Assembly (NCBI RefSeq): GCF_007858975.2
Contig: NZ_CP042220.2
Location: 4,030,001-4,094,000 of the forward strand
Direction: 5' to 3'
Length of the DNA: 64,000 bases
From: Dickeya poaceiphila
GTDB taxonomy: Bacteria > Pseudomonadota > Gammaproteobacteria > Enterobacterales > Enterobacteriaceae
Part shown: in pieces, positions 9,701-21,847 of the stretch
Position numbering within the stretch: the first letter of the stretch is position 1
How the letters are laid out: every line of letters begins with the position of its first letter
Translations under genes and position numbers: made by a program
The notes under the pieces: model-generated
What the model was told of the DNA's origin: nothing
The model's database searches: none
The model's input: the letters and a program-made list of their open reading frames with translations, nothing else

Positions 9701-11197
9701 CAGGTTAACCCGAAAGCGATGATTTCGGTCAAGCTGGTTTCTGAACCGGGTGTCGGCACCATCGCCACCGGCGTGGCAAAAGCGTATGCCGACCTGATTA
9801 CTATCGCCGGTTATGACGGCGGCACCGGCGCCAGTCCGCTGACATCGGTGAAATACGCCGGTTGCCCGTGGGAACTGGGTCTGGTGGAAACCCAGCAAGC
9901 GCTGGTAGCCAACGGACTGCGTCACAAGATTCGCTTGCAGGTGGATGGCGGTCTGAAAACCGGTCTGGATATCGTGAAAGCCGCGATTCTGGGTGCGGAA
10001 AGCTTTGGCTTTGGCACCGGCCCGATGGTGGCGCTGGGCTGTAAATATCTGCGTATCTGCCACCTGAACAACTGCGCTACCGGCGTGGCAACACAGGATG
10101 ACAAGCTGCGCCGCGACCATTATCACGGCCTGCCGGAGCGCGTGGTCAACTACTTCACCTTCATCGCCCGCGAAACCCGCGAGCTGATGGCGGAACTGGG
10201 CGTCAGCCGTCTGGTAGACCTGATTGGCCGCACCGACCTGCTGGTCGAACTGGATGGCATCACCGCTAAACAGAACAAGCTGGACCTGTCGCCGCTGCTG
10301 CACACCGTCGCGCCGCAATCTGGCAAAGCGCTGTATTGCACCGAGGGCAACCCATCGTTTGATAAAGGGCTGCTGAACAAAGAGCTGATCGCACAGGCTC
10401 AGGCGCATGTCGATGCCAGACAGAGCAAAGCGCTCTATTTTGACATCCGCAATACCGACCGTTCCGTCGGTGCGACCTTGTCCGGCGTGATTGCGGCGAA
10501 ACACGGCGATCAAGGGCTGGCGAGCGATCCGATCAAAGTGCATTTCAATGGCACGGCTGGGCAGAGCTTCGGTGTATGGAACGCTGGCGGCGTTGAGCTG
10601 GCCCTGACCGGCGATGCTAACGACTACGTGGGAAAAGGCATGGCGGGCGGTGTTATCTCCGTACGTCCACCGGTTGGCTCAGCCTTCCGCAGCCATGAAG
10701 CCAGCATCATAGGTAACACCTGTCTGTACGGAGCAACCGGCGGCAAACTGTTCGCCGCAGGCCGTGCCGGAGAACGTTTCGCGGTGCGAAACTCCGGTGC
10801 CATCACCGTGGTGGAAGGCATTGGTGATAACGGCTGCGAATACATGACCGGCGGTATCGTCTGCATCCTGGGCCGTACCGGCGTTAACTTCGGTGCGGGC
10901 ATGACCGGCGGCTTCGCCTACATACTGGATGACGACGGTGAATTCCGTAAGCGCGTCAATCCGGAACTGGTTGAAGTGCTGGATGTGGAAAACCTGGCGA
11001 TTCACGAAGAACACCTGCGTGGGCTGATTACCGAGCACGTTCAGCAAACGGGTTCACAGCGTGGCGAAGAAATTCTTGCCAACTGGCCGGTCTGGGCATC
11101 GAAATTTGCGCTGGTCAAGCCGAAGTCAAGTGATGTGAAAGCGTTGTTGGGTCATCGTAGTCGTTCCGCAGCAGAGCTGCGGGTACAGGCGCAGTAA
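6737..11197 (+). CDS. gltB: Glutamate synthase (NADPH) large subunit
   Basis: Converts glutamine and 2-oxoglutarate to two glutamates; central to ammonia assimilation with GltD. The 1486-residue precursor has an 11-residue propeptide followed by Cys12 (CGFGLIAH), the N-terminal nucleophile of the class II glutaminase domain. A central domain and an FMN-binding synthase domain follow. The 3Fe-4S ligands are Cys1102, Cys1108 and Cys1113 in CKYLRICHLNNC. A C-terminal beta-helix domain carries the GXXGG repeats (MAGGVISVRPP, GATGGKLFAAG, MTGGIVCILG, MTGGFAYIL). The start is fixed by an in-frame TGA two codons upstream. gltD follows after nine bases, so the two are co-transcribed. Confidence 0.98.
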   Translation: MLYDASHERDNCGFGLIAHIEGEPSHKVVRTAIHALARMQHRGAILADGKTGDGCGLLLQKPDRFFRLVAAEQGWRLANNYAVGMLFLSRDEEKAHATRQIVEEELQNETLSVLGWRDVPTNPDVLGEIALSSLPRIEQIFVNAPAGWRPRDMERRLFMARRRIEKRIQDKDFYVCSLSNLVNIYKGLCMPADLPRFYLDLADLRLESAICLFHQRFSTNTVPRWRLAQPFRYLAHNGEINTITGNRQWARARAYKFKTPLIPDLLNAAPFVDESGSDSMSLDNMLELFLAGGMDIVRAMRLLVPPAWQNNPNMDPELRAFFDFNSMHMEPWDGPAGLVLSDGRYAACNLDRNGLRPARYVITKDKLITCASEVGIWDYQPDEVVEKGRVGPGELMVIDTRTGRILHSTETDDDLKSRHPYKEWMEKNVKRLVPFEELPDDQVGSRELDDALLETYQKQFGYSFEELDQVIRVLGENGQEATGSMGDDTPFAVLSSRPRIIYDYFRQQFAQVTNPPIDPLRETHVMSLATCIGREMNVFCEAEGQAHRLSFKSPILLYSDFIQLINQDPEHYRAEKIDITFDPKQRSLQETVEKLCDEAEYKVRAGAVLLVLSDRGITPDRLPVPAPMMVGAIQTRLVEKSLRCDANIIVETASARDPHHFAVLLGFGATAVYPYLAYETLARLVDNHSIDKPYRTVMLNYRNGINKGLYKIMSKMGISTIASYRCSKLFEAVGLHQDVASRCFQGVVSRIGGASFSDFEQDLQNLSKRAWLKRQKLDQGGLLKFVYGGEYHAYNPDVVKTLQTAVHSGNYQDYQQYAKLVNERPASMLRDLLALKPQEGAAIPLENVEPDSELFKRFDTAAMSIGALSPEAHESLAEAMNSLGGFSNSGEGGEDPARYGTNKVSRIKQVASGRFGVTPAYLVNADVIQIKVAQGAKPGEGGQLPGDKVTPYIARLRYSVPGVTLISPPPHHDIYSIEDLAQLIFDLKQVNPKAMISVKLVSEPGVGTIATGVAKAYADLITIAGYDGGTGASPLTSVKYAGCPWELGLVETQQALVANGLRHKIRLQVDGGLKTGLDIVKAAILGAESFGFGTGPMVALGCKYLRICHLNNCATGVATQDDKLRRDHYHGLPERVVNYFTFIARETRELMAELGVSRLVDLIGRTDLLVELDGITAKQNKLDLSPLLHTVAPQSGKALYCTEGNPSFDKGLLNKELIAQAQAHVDARQSKALYFDIRNTDRSVGATLSGVIAAKHGDQGLASDPIKVHFNGTAGQSFGVWNAGGVELALTGDANDYVGKGMAGGVISVRPPVGSAFRSHEASIIGNTCLYGATGGKLFAAGRAGERFAVRNSGAITVVEGIGDNGCEYMTGGIVCILGRTGVNFGAGMTGGFAYILDDDGEFRKRVNPELVEVLDVENLAIHEEHLRGLITEHVQQTGSQRGEEILANWPVWASKFALVKPKSSDVKALLGHRSRSAAELRVQAQ

Positions 11198-12625
<1,428 letters not shown>

Positions 12626-12641
12626 TCCCTTCTGATACTCC

Positions 12642-12664
12642 AAAGGCGGCGCTGGCCGCCTTTA
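12642..12664 (+). terminator. Terminator-like hairpin after gltBD
   Basis: The stem AAAGGCGGC/GCCGCCTTT closes a GCTG tetraloop, followed by TTAACTTTAT. A strong 9-bp stem 17 bases after the gltD stop. The T tract is weak, so it may work together with the next hairpin. Confidence 0.75.
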
Positions 12665-12693
12665 ACTTTATCTTGCAGATATAAGCAAACAGT

Positions 12694-12720
12694 AAAAAGG
12701 CACTATAACGTGCCTTTTTT
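12694..12720. terminator. Bidirectional terminator between gltD and sspB
   Basis: AAAAAGGCAC-TATAAC-GTGCCTTTTTT forms a 10-bp stem with A and T runs on the two sides, so it can act in both directions. It sits 11 bases beyond the sspB stop codon and ends the convergent sspAB operon as well as gltBD. Confidence 0.9.
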
Positions 12721-12731
12721 ATCAATCGCGA

Positions 12732-13229
12732 TTATTTGACTACTCGCAGGGAAGGTCTGCCGCCTCTCGGTGGCTGCGGCGGTTCATCATCTGGCTGCTC
12801 GTTTTGCAATGAGGAAGACTCATTGTCCACCACCGAAATCAGCGTCGGTTTGGATGCCTCTTCAGTTTGAGGTTGCTCACCAAATTCTTCGACGATTTCG
12901 TAGGCTGGCTCAGGCTCAAACATGGTGCCCGCACCATTTTCACGGGCATAGATCGCCATAACCGACGCCATTGGAGCGAACACCTGACGGGGAACACCAC
13001 CAAAACGCGCATTGAAACGTACGCAGTCATCAGCCAGCTCAAGATTTCCCACCGCACGCGGCGCAATGTTCAGGACAATTTGTCCGTCACGGGCAAATTC
13101 CATCGGCACCTGCACGCCGGGAATGCTTACATCCACTACCAGATGCGGCGTCAGCTGGTTATCCAGCAACCAGTCATAAAAGGCCCGTAATAAATACGGG
13201 CGGCGCGGAGAGAGCTGAGACAACGTCAT
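12732..13229 (-). CDS. sspB: ClpXP adaptor SspB (stringent starvation protein B)
   Basis: Delivers ssrA-tagged peptides from stalled ribosomes to ClpXP. Residues 1-110 form the substrate-binding dimer domain (SQLSPRRPYLLRAFYDWLLD, then GQIVLNIAPRAVGNL and FNARFGG). A flexible acidic linker and the conserved C-terminal ClpX-docking peptide (RGGRPSLRVVK) follow. The open frame reaches an upstream ATG at 13262. I chose 13229 (MTLSQL) because it gives 165 residues as in E. coli and has AGAGGGT eight bases upstream. It lies four bases after sspA; the two form an operon. Confidence 0.95.
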   Translation of the reverse strand: MTLSQLSPRRPYLLRAFYDWLLDNQLTPHLVVDVSIPGVQVPMEFARDGQIVLNIAPRAVGNLELADDCVRFNARFGGVPRQVFAPMASVMAIYARENGAGTMFEPEPAYEIVEEFGEQPQTEEASKPTLISVVDNESSSLQNEQPDDEPPQPPRGGRPSLRVVK

Positions 13230-13233
13230 GCCA

Positions 13234-13875
13234 TTACCCTCTGGACTGCAACCGGATTTCACGCTCGGCTTCAGTCAGTGAAGCGAGAAAGGCATCACGC
13301 TCAAACACGCGAGTCATATAACCTTTCAGTTCCTTCGCTCCAGAACCGCTCAGTTCGATACCCAGCACCGGCAGACGCCACAGCAACGGAGCCAGGTAAC
13401 AATCCACCAGGCTAAATTCTTCACTCATGAAATAAGGCGCTTCGTTGAACACCGGGGCAAGCGCCAGCAACTCTTCGCGCAGTTGCTTACGCGCAGCTTC
13501 CGCATCCGATGCATTACCATTCAGGATAGTTTTCATCAACGAATACCAATCCTGTTCGATGCGGTGCATCATCAAACGGCTATTACCACGCGCCACCGGA
13601 TAAACCGGCATCAACGGCGGGTGCGGGAAGCGCTCATCAAGATATTCCATGATGATACGTGATTCATACAACGTCAGCTCACGGTCAACCAATGTCGGCA
13701 CAGAACCGTAAGGATTGAGGTCGATAAGATCCTGCGGCAGATTATCCATGTCCACCTGCTCAATCTCGACACTCACCCCTTTTTCGGCCAGTACGATACG
13801 GACCTGATGGCTAAAAATGTCGGACGGACCAGAAAACAGCGTCATCACCGAACGTTTGTTGGCAGCGACAGCCAT
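13234..13875 (-). CDS. sspA: Stringent starvation protein A (RNA polymerase-associated)
   Basis: A glutathione-S-transferase-fold protein that binds RNA polymerase and supports stationary-phase and acid-stress transcription. The N-terminal thioredoxin-like half includes [20 protein letters not shown], and the helical half ends [18 protein letters not shown]. The conserved surface PHP-type loop appears as [17 protein letters not shown]. The open frame is 43 codons longer, but [14 protein letters not shown] at 13875 has a strong GGAGG and matches the E. coli start, giving 213 residues. First gene of the sspA-sspB operon. Confidence 0.96.
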   Translation of the reverse strand: MAVAANKRSVMTLFSGPSDIFSHQVRIVLAEKGVSVEIEQVDMDNLPQDLIDLNPYGSVPTLVDRELTLYESRIIMEYLDERFPHPPLMPVYPVARGNSRLMMHRIEQDWYSLMKTILNGNASDAEAARKQLREELLALAPVFNEAPYFMSEEFSLVDCYLAPLLWRLPVLGIELSGSGAKELKGYMTRVFERDAFLASLTEAEREIRLQSRG

Positions 13876-14135
13876 GAAAACCTCCAAGTTATCGAAAAAA
13901 TACGGCGAACAACCGATCGAGAATATGATCCTGCTGGCCTTGCCGCGTTTAGGCTTCCCCAAGGGGGAGAAAGCGGACGACATCCGTCGTTCTGTTAAAA
14001 TCACTTGCTGGCGAAAGGCACAAAACCGGGCAATAGTTTATCAGATTCTGTTTGTTTTGTGGGGGGATAAGCGTGTTTTCATAGTTAACCCACAGTAATC
14101 AAAGCAGATTTTTTCCATGAATAACGCTGAGCGAA

Positions 14136-14166
14136 AAAAAACCCGGTGATAAACACCGGGTTTTTC
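14136..14166 (-). terminator. Terminator of the rplM-rpsI operon
   Basis: ACCCGGTG-ATAAA-CACCGGGT (14141-14161) is an 8-bp stem flanked by A7 on the plus-strand left side and T5 on the right. Read on the minus strand it is a stem followed by eight Us, a classic terminator 30 bases after rpsI. Confidence 0.9.
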
Positions 14167-14197
14167 TGCGTTGATTTCGCTGCCAGGCAGCCAGAAA

Positions 14198-15055
<858 letters not shown>

Positions 15056-15203
15056 TTACACGTTGGTGAACACCCAAACGCTTAAATAAATAGTGTTGAG
15101 GTTCACACGGCTATCTAGTCCAGCAAACCTACCCCTTCGAATAGCTATTGCCAGCGCGATTAAAGTTTCGGGAAAAAACTTTGTTGTAACGTGGGGTCGC
15201 AAG

Positions 15204-15234
15204 ATTATAGAGAAGTCGATTTCAAAGATCGACT
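15204..15234 (-). promoter_or_regulatory. Candidate rplM-rpsI promoter with an overlapping palindrome
   Basis: On the minus strand a perfect TATAAT (15209-15204) is followed by CTTGCGACCCC, a GC-containing discriminator typical of stringently controlled ribosomal promoters. No good -35 lies 17 bases upstream; TTGAAA is only 10 bases away. Just upstream is an inverted repeat, AGTCGAT-TTCAAAG-ATCGACT (15214-15234), occupying the usual spacer/-35 region. It could be a regulator site or a terminator for zapE that overlaps this promoter. Confidence 0.5.
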
Positions 15235-15285
15235 TTTTTCTCTAACAATTTCCTGCCCGCCTACGTCGCCGGTTGCAGGAAACCA

Positions 15286-16416
15286 TTACGGCAAATGCGG
15301 CTGGCGCAAGTACTCTTCGCTTTGCATCTCCTGTAAACGCGACAGACAGCGCTGATATTCAAATTTCAGGTGTTCGCCCTGATAAATGTCAAACATCGGT
15401 GCCTGTGCAGACATAATCAGCTTCACCCGGCGTTCATAGAACTCGTCCACCAGCGCCAGAAAACGACGGGCAGCATTTTCATCTTTAGCTTCCATCACCG
15501 GCACATGGTGCAATAACACCGTGTGGTACAACCGCGATAATGCGATGTAATCGTTCTGACTGCGCGCATCAAGACACAACGTGGCAAAATCTACCGCCAG
15601 CACACCATCCCCCGCGCTCAGTGTTGCCAACGGGCGATGATTAATCTCCAGCACCGGGCCTGGCTGACTGACATCACGCCCGGACAGGCGACGAAACATT
15701 GCCTGCATCTGAGCATCGGTATCCGCATTGATTGGGGTAAGGTACAAGTGTGCCTGAGTCAGGGTACGTAGCCGGTAATCAATGCCTGCATCCACATTGA
15801 GCACATCGCAGTAGCGCTTGATCAAATCAATGGCAGGCAGGAAACGCGCGCGCTGCAACCCATTGCGATACAACTCGTCTGGCGGAATGTTAGACGTCGC
15901 TACCAGCGCAATCCCCCGCGAGAACAATGCTCGCAACAGTTCCGCCAGCAACATGGCGTCGGTAATATCAGACACGAAGAATTCATCGAAACACAAAATA
16001 TCGGTCTGAGCCTTAAAGCCATCCGCCACCTTTTCCAGTGGGTTTTCCTGCCCTTGTAGCTGGTTCAGCTCTTCATGCACCCGTAGCATAAATCGGTGGA
16101 AGTGCAGCCGGAGTTTGCGCTCCGAGGGCAAACTGTGGAAAAACAGATCCATCAGCCAGGTTTTACCTCGCCCCACTCCGCCCCACATATACAGCCCTTG
16201 CACCGGCGATGGTGGTTTTCCCTTATTTCCCAGCCAATTGCGCCATTTCGACATCAGTCCCGGCGCGCGGTTTTCCGTTTGTCCCCATACCTGTTCCGTC
16301 AGCGTTTGATGAATGGCGTTTAGGCGGACTACAGTTTGATGCTGCACCTCATCGGGTTGATAGGTCTGGGCCATCAAAGCCTGCTGGTAAAGTGCCAAAG
16401 GGGTTGTTCTCTGCAT
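15286..16416 (-). CDS. zapE: Cell division protein ZapE (AFG1-like ATPase)
   Basis: AAA+ ATPase that associates with the FtsZ ring and destabilises FtsZ polymers, important under low oxygen and high temperature in E. coli. Walker A is GGVGRGKT at 79-86 in the block LYMWGGVGRGKTWLMD. Walker B is LCFDE near 141-145 with the following FFVSDITDAM. ATSNIPPDELYRNGLQR provides the sensor-like asparagine. The C-terminal segment SRLQEMQSEEYL is conserved. The 376 residues compare with 375 in E. coli. Upstream of, and in the same direction as, rplM-rpsI, with a 250-base gap. Confidence 0.96.
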   Translation of the reverse strand: MQRTTPLALYQQALMAQTYQPDEVQHQTVVRLNAIHQTLTEQVWGQTENRAPGLMSKWRNWLGNKGKPPSPVQGLYMWGGVGRGKTWLMDLFFHSLPSERKLRLHFHRFMLRVHEELNQLQGQENPLEKVADGFKAQTDILCFDEFFVSDITDAMLLAELLRALFSRGIALVATSNIPPDELYRNGLQRARFLPAIDLIKRYCDVLNVDAGIDYRLRTLTQAHLYLTPINADTDAQMQAMFRRLSGRDVSQPGPVLEINHRPLATLSAGDGVLAVDFATLCLDARSQNDYIALSRLYHTVLLHHVPVMEAKDENAARRFLALVDEFYERRVKLIMSAQAPMFDIYQGEHLKFEYQRCLSRLQEMQSEEYLRQPHLP

Positions 16417-16628
16417 AGCACAAAATCCCTGAGAAAAATTTCGTTATATTTTATCGTGCGTTAACGCCGGTTCAGCCCGTGATCGTGAGCGTTAGCGCTT
16501 CGCGGTGACCACATACCCGATCAGACCAGATCTACAAGGACTCCACTCCGGCGAGGTTAGCGGTTATAGTGGCTATTATTAAGTGAAAAAACCCTACGGG
16601 ACAACGAAGTCAAAATAGGAGTCGTTTT

Positions 16629-17033
16629 ATGACCTGGGAGTCTGCGCTGATTGGATTTGTTATCGGTGTCATCATTGGCGCTGTCGTGATGCGGTTTGGC
16701 AACCGTAAATTGCGCCAGCAGCAGGTACTGCAAAACGAACTGGAGAAAAACAAAACCGAACTGGAAGAATATCGTCAGGAATTGGTCAGCCATTTTGCCC
16801 ACAGCGCAGAACTGCTCGACAATATGGCACGCGATTACCGTCAGCTTTACCAACATATGGCGAAAAGCTCCAACAACCTGCTGCCGGATGTTCCGATGCA
16901 GGACAACCCGTTCCGCTATCGCCTGACCGAGGCCGAATCGGACAACGACCAAGCCCCGGTAGATATGCCGCCGCGCGACTACTCAGGCAGCGCATCTGGC
17001 CTGCTTCGTGGCGCACGACCAACAGGCAAGTGA
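16629..17033 (+). CDS. zapG: Z-ring associated protein ZapG (YhcB, DUF1043)
   Basis: A 134-residue inner-membrane protein connected with cell division and envelope synthesis. One N-terminal membrane segment (about 4-22, ALIGFVIGVIIGAVVMRF) is followed by a coiled coil (28-80) and a polar tail ending RPTGK. Ribosome-binding site AGGAG lies seven bases upstream. Divergent from zapE across 212 bases. A strong hairpin follows the stop codon. Confidence 0.95.
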   Translation: MTWESALIGFVIGVIIGAVVMRFGNRKLRQQQVLQNELEKNKTELEEYRQELVSHFAHSAELLDNMARDYRQLYQHMAKSSNNLLPDVPMQDNPFRYRLTEAESDNDQAPVDMPPRDYSGSASGLLRGARPTGK

Positions 17034-17065
17034 CCGCTAGCTTTGCTGACCTTGCCGTTCTTATT

Positions 17066-17098
17066 CACCCTGACGACACGCAATTTGTCGTCAGGGTG
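17066..17098 (+). terminator. Strong hairpin after zapG
   Basis: CACCCTGACGAC and GTCGTCAGGGTG form a perfect 12-bp stem around ACGCAATTT, 32 bases after the zapG stop. What follows (TGTTCTGTG) is not a T run, so factor-independent termination is uncertain; the hairpin may instead protect the 3' end. Confidence 0.55.
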
Positions 17099-17266
17099 TG
17101 TTCTGTGATAGGCCATGCCTACCTTCCCGTAGCAACGGTTGTTACATTCTGCTGACGAAATATCAGCGAACTTTACACACCGCACTGTGTCTGAGTATTC
17201 ACCGCAAGTTTAAGTTTATATATCATCGTTTTATTCATAGGCAGGTCGTGAGAGAGTTAACAATCA

Positions 17267-18637
17267 ATGAAAAAAACATCGTTGTTATATAGCGCACTGG
17301 CACTCGGTATTGGACTGTCGTTGTCTTCATTGCCCCCGGCCAACGCCGCGTTGCCTGCCGTTGTAGAAGGTCAGGCTCTGCCCAGTTTGGCGCCGATGCT
17401 GGAAAAAGTGCTGCCTGCCGTCGTGAGCGTTCACGTGGAAGGTACACAGGTACAGCGCCAGCGTATCCCGGAAGAGTTCAAATTCTTCTTTGGCCCCAAT
17501 ACCCCGTCCGAAAAACAAAATGCGCGTCCGTTTGAAGGATTAGGTTCAGGCGTCATTATCAATGCCGAAAAAGGCTATGTGTTAACCAACAATCACGTCG
17601 TCAACAACGCAGATAAAATTCAGGTGCAGTTGAATGATGGTCGTGAATATGACGCCAAACTGATAGGCCGCGATGAACAAACCGATATCGCACTGTTGCA
17701 GTTGAATGACGCCAAGAATCTCACCGAAATTAAAATGGCGGACTCTGATCAGTTACGCGTCGGCGACTTCGCCGTTGCCGTCGGCAACCCATTTGGACTC
17801 GGTCAGACCGCAACCTCCGGTATTATTTCCGCGCTGGGCCGCAGCGGCCTGAATCTTGAAGGGCTGGAAAACTTTATCCAGACCGATGCTTCCATTAACC
17901 GCGGTAACTCCGGCGGAGCACTGGTCAACCTACGGGGCGAGCTGATTGGCATTAACACCGCGATTCTGGCGCCAAGCGGTGGCAACGTGGGTATCGGTTT
18001 CGCCATTCCGAGCAATATGGCGCAGAATCTGGCACAACAGTTGGTGGAATTCGGCGAGGTAAAACGCGGCCTGTTGGGTATCAAGGGCAGCGAGATGACC
18101 TCCGAGATAGCCAAAGCGTTCAAAGTGGATGCCCAGCGCGGTGCTTTCGTCAGCGAGGTCATTCCGAAATCTGCCGCGGCCAAGGCGGGTATTAAAGCGG
18201 GCGATGTGCTGATATCGCTGGATGGTAAACCCATCAGCAGCTTTGCCGAACTGCGAGCCAAAATTGGCACGACCGCGCCGGGTAAAACCGTCCGCATCGG
18301 CCTGCTGCGCGAAGGCAAGCAACAGGAAGTGGCCGTGGTACTGGATAACAGCACCAACGTCACCACTAATGCCGACACGCTGTCTCCGGCGTTGCAGGGC
18401 GCGACCCTCAACAACGGACAGCTTAAAGACGGCAGCAAAGGCGTGGCGATTGATAACGTGGCCAAAGACAGTGCTGCCGCTAAGGTTGGCCTGCAGAAAG
18501 GCGATATTATCGTCGGCGTGAATCGTGAGCGCGTGGAAAACATCACTCAGTTGCGCAAAATTCTGGAAGCCAAACCCTCGGTGCTGGCCCTGAATATTGT
18601 GCGTGGGGATGAAACTATCTATCTGCTGCTGCGTTAA
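17267..18637 (+). CDS. degQ: Periplasmic serine endoprotease DegQ
   Basis: HtrA-family protease-chaperone of the periplasm. Residues 1-27 are a signal peptide ending PPANA. The trypsin-like domain has the complete triad His110 (LTNNHVV), Asp140 (TDIALLQ) and Ser215 (GNSGGALV). Two PDZ domains follow (about 255-350 and 360-450), each with the GDVLI/GDIIVGVNR core. The 456 residues match E. coli DegQ (455). E. coli DegP is longer with a Q-linker; the short LA loop region here favours DegQ. degS follows after 87 bases containing a hairpin. Confidence 0.95.
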   Translation: MKKTSLLYSALALGIGLSLSSLPPANAALPAVVEGQALPSLAPMLEKVLPAVVSVHVEGTQVQRQRIPEEFKFFFGPNTPSEKQNARPFEGLGSGVIINAEKGYVLTNNHVVNNADKIQVQLNDGREYDAKLIGRDEQTDIALLQLNDAKNLTEIKMADSDQLRVGDFAVAVGNPFGLGQTATSGIISALGRSGLNLEGLENFIQTDASINRGNSGGALVNLRGELIGINTAILAPSGGNVGIGFAIPSNMAQNLAQQLVEFGEVKRGLLGIKGSEMTSEIAKAFKVDAQRGAFVSEVIPKSAAAKAGIKAGDVLISLDGKPISSFAELRAKIGTTAPGKTVRIGLLREGKQQEVAVVLDNSTNVTTNADTLSPALQGATLNNGQLKDGSKGVAIDNVAKDSAAAKVGLQKGDIIVGVNRERVENITQLRKILEAKPSVLALNIVRGDETIYLLLR

Positions 18638-18650
18638 GCCATGAAAAAGT

Positions 18651-18673
18651 GGACGCCGCGCGATGCGGCGTCC
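18651..18673 (+). terminator. Hairpin between degQ and degS
   Basis: GGACGCCGC-GCGAT-GCGGCGTCC is a perfect 9-bp stem 14 bases after the degQ stop, followed by ATTCTTCTCT. It resembles a terminator with a poor U tract, suggesting degS may have its own promoter or depend on read-through. Confidence 0.6.
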
Positions 18674-18724
18674 ATTCTTCTCTGATATTCTGCGATTAAA
18701 CCTTCTTTTACACCCAAAACGCTC

Positions 18725-19789
18725 ATGCTAACCAAACTGTTACGTTCGACGCTGTTCGGTGTCATCGTGGCCGGTATTCTGTTGCTGGCCATTCCGGCAC
18801 TGCGTTCCAGCCAGGGATGGTTCAAATCCGACAGCGACAGCAGTCAGGAAACCCCGGTCAGTTATTACCAGGGAGTACGCCGCGCCGCGCCAGCTGTGGT
18901 GAACGTATACAATCAGGGCAACGATCCAGCGACCAAAAACGAGCTGAACATTCGCACCCTGGGTTCCGGCGTAATCATGAACAACAAAGGGTACATCCTG
19001 ACCAACAAGCATGTGATCAGCAATGCCGAACAAATTGTGGTCACATTACAGGATGGTCGTATCTTTGAAGCGCTATTAGTGGGTTCAGACAGCCTGACCG
19101 ATCTGGCTGTACTGAAAATCGAAGGCACTAATCTACCGGCGATCCCCATCAACCCGAAACGGGTGTTCCATGTCGGCGACGTCGTGATGGCTATCGGCAA
19201 TCCCTACAATCTCGGCCAGACGGTGACCCAAGGGATCATCAGCGCTACTGGTCGGGTAGGACTCAGCGCCTCTGGTCGGCAGAATTTCCTGCAGACCGAT
19301 GCTTCAATCAACCACGGCAACTCCGGCGGAGCGCTGGTCAACACACTCGGTGAACTGGTTGGCATCAATACCTTGTCATTTGATAAAAGTGATGATGGCG
19401 GCACGCCGGAAGGCATTGGTTTTGCTATTCCCGTTGCACTGGCGACCAAAATCATGAACAAATTGATCCGCGATGGACGGGTGATTCGTGGTTATTTCGG
19501 CATCCGTGGCGCACAGCGTGAGCGGCTGGGCAATCAGGTCACCGGTCTGGAACGGTTGCAGGGTATCGTCGTCAGCGAGGTCGATTCCGGCGGCCCGGCA
19601 GATAAAGCAGGTATTAAGAAGGGCGATTTGCTGCTGGAAGTGAATAACAAGCCAGCACGTTCGGTGATAGAAACCATGGATCAGGTAGCAGAGATTCGGC
19701 CCGGTTCCGTCATTCCCGTGGTCATTTTACGTGATAATCAGGAAATAAAGCTCAATATGACCATCCAGGGATACCCTACCAGCGACTAA
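18725..19789 (+). CDS. degS: Envelope-stress protease DegS (sigma-E pathway)
   Basis: Inner-membrane-anchored site-1 protease that cleaves RseA when misfolded porin tails bind its PDZ domain. A single N-terminal membrane anchor spans about 8-27. The catalytic triad is His96 (LTNKHVI), Asp126 (TDLAVL) and Ser200 (NHGNSGGALV). One PDZ domain (about 260-350) follows. The 354 residues compare with 355 in E. coli. There is no clear Shine-Dalgarno before the ATG, which is unusual among its neighbours. In E. coli mdh and argR come next; here the convergent murA does. Confidence 0.96.
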   Translation: MLTKLLRSTLFGVIVAGILLLAIPALRSSQGWFKSDSDSSQETPVSYYQGVRRAAPAVVNVYNQGNDPATKNELNIRTLGSGVIMNNKGYILTNKHVISNAEQIVVTLQDGRIFEALLVGSDSLTDLAVLKIEGTNLPAIPINPKRVFHVGDVVMAIGNPYNLGQTVTQGIISATGRVGLSASGRQNFLQTDASINHGNSGGALVNTLGELVGINTLSFDKSDDGGTPEGIGFAIPVALATKIMNKLIRDGRVIRGYFGIRGAQRERLGNQVTGLERLQGIVVSEVDSGGPADKAGIKKGDLLLEVNNKPARSVIETMDQVAEIRPGSVIPVVILRDNQEIKLNMTIQGYPTSD

Positions 19790-19805
19790 GCCGTGCCGGC
19801 AGTAA

Positions 19806-19834
19806 CGCCGGGTGATGCAGTAGCTCACCCGGCG
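19806..19834. terminator. Shared hairpin between convergent degS and murA
   Basis: CGCCGGGTGA-TGCAGTAGC-TCACCCGGCG is a perfect 10-bp stem in the 52-base gap between the two stop codons. No T run on either side, so it is terminator-like only. Confidence 0.55.
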
Positions 19835-19841
19835 GTAACGG

Positions 19842-21116
<1,275 letters not shown>

Positions 21117-21157
21117 TCAATATTCAGATTCAATAGCACGGCCTGGCGGCCACTGAC

Positions 21158-21412
21158 TTACAGACCGCTCAATTTACGGTCGCGCTGCCACTCTTCAGGG
21201 GTATAAGCCTTGATCGACAACGCATGAATGCGATTATCCGCGATATATTCCATCAGAGGCGCATAGACCGCCTGTTGCTGTTTTACGCGGCTCATACCCT
21301 TGAACAACTCACCTATCACAATGACCTGAAAGTGGCTGCCGTCACCGGAAACATGCACTTCCGCAAGCGCCAACGCCTTCATCAGCACGTCTTTAATTTC
21401 GTCGTTTTCCAT
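21158..21412 (-). CDS. ibaG: BolA-family protein IbaG (YrbA)
   Basis: An 84-residue BolA-family protein that, with monothiol glutaredoxin, is involved in iron-sulfur cluster handling and acid response. The family core is visible as [15 protein letters not shown] and the helix [17 protein letters not shown], followed by [15 protein letters not shown]. Between the mla operon terminator and murA, probably co-transcribed with murA. Confidence 0.95.
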   Translation of the reverse strand: MENDEIKDVLMKALALAEVHVSGDGSHFQVIVIGELFKGMSRVKQQQAVYAPLMEYIADNRIHALSIKAYTPEEWQRDRKLSGL

Positions 21413-21483
21413 TGATCTCGATTCTACGTCAGGGGGGATGATAAACAGGGTGGTATCTTAGATGAATCTGCCGCCATCTTAAA

Positions 21484-21520
21484 CAAAAGAAATCCCCCTT
21501 GCGCAATGCGACAAGGGGGA
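21484..21520 (-). terminator. Terminator of the mla operon
   Basis: TCCCCCTTG (21493-21501) pairs with CAAGGGGGA (21512-21520). On the minus strand the stem is followed by TTTCTTTTGTTT. It lies 25 bases beyond the mlaB stop and separates the mla operon from ibaG-murA. Confidence 0.88.
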
Positions 21521-21544
21521 AGCTTAATCATAAAAACACAACGA

Positions 21545-21847
21545 TCAGACCACTAAGCGGATAGGAATAATTTCATTCAGGTTATACAACTGGATCAGCG
21601 TACGGAGCTTATCACTGGCACCAACAATCGCCAGCGACGATCCGTTCTGTTCCTGCTGGTGATAAAAGTGCACCAACAGAGCAAGACCCGCGGAATCCAC
21701 CCTTTCAACCTGTTCCACATTCAGCACTCGGCTGGCAGCCAGCAGTGCGTCACGCTGCTGCCATAGTGGCAGTAACGTATCACGATCCAGGCTGCCTTCC
21801 AGATGCAGGGTGTCGTTTGCCTGCCGCCACCGCAGTGCATCAGCCAT
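21545..21847 (-). CDS. mlaB: Phospholipid transport system STAS protein MlaB
   Basis: Cytoplasmic STAS-domain subunit that stabilises the MlaFE ABC transporter. About 100 residues with the STAS pattern [18 protein letters not shown]. The start overlaps the mlaC stop by eight bases, indicating translational coupling. Sequence conservation within the family is low outside this motif; the position as last gene of mlaFEDCB supports the assignment. Confidence 0.93.
   Translation of the reverse strand: MADALRWRQANDTLHLEGSLDRDTLLPLWQQRDALLAASRVLNVEQVERVDSAGLALLVHFYHQQEQNGSSLAIVGASDKLRTLIQLYNLNEIIPIRLVV

Noticed and set aside
6908..10543. Several antisense frames of 150-350 codons opposite gltB
   Set aside because: Same codon-bias shadow effect; gltB is full length and conserved throughout, and the antisense translations are His/Gln/Arg-rich with no motif.
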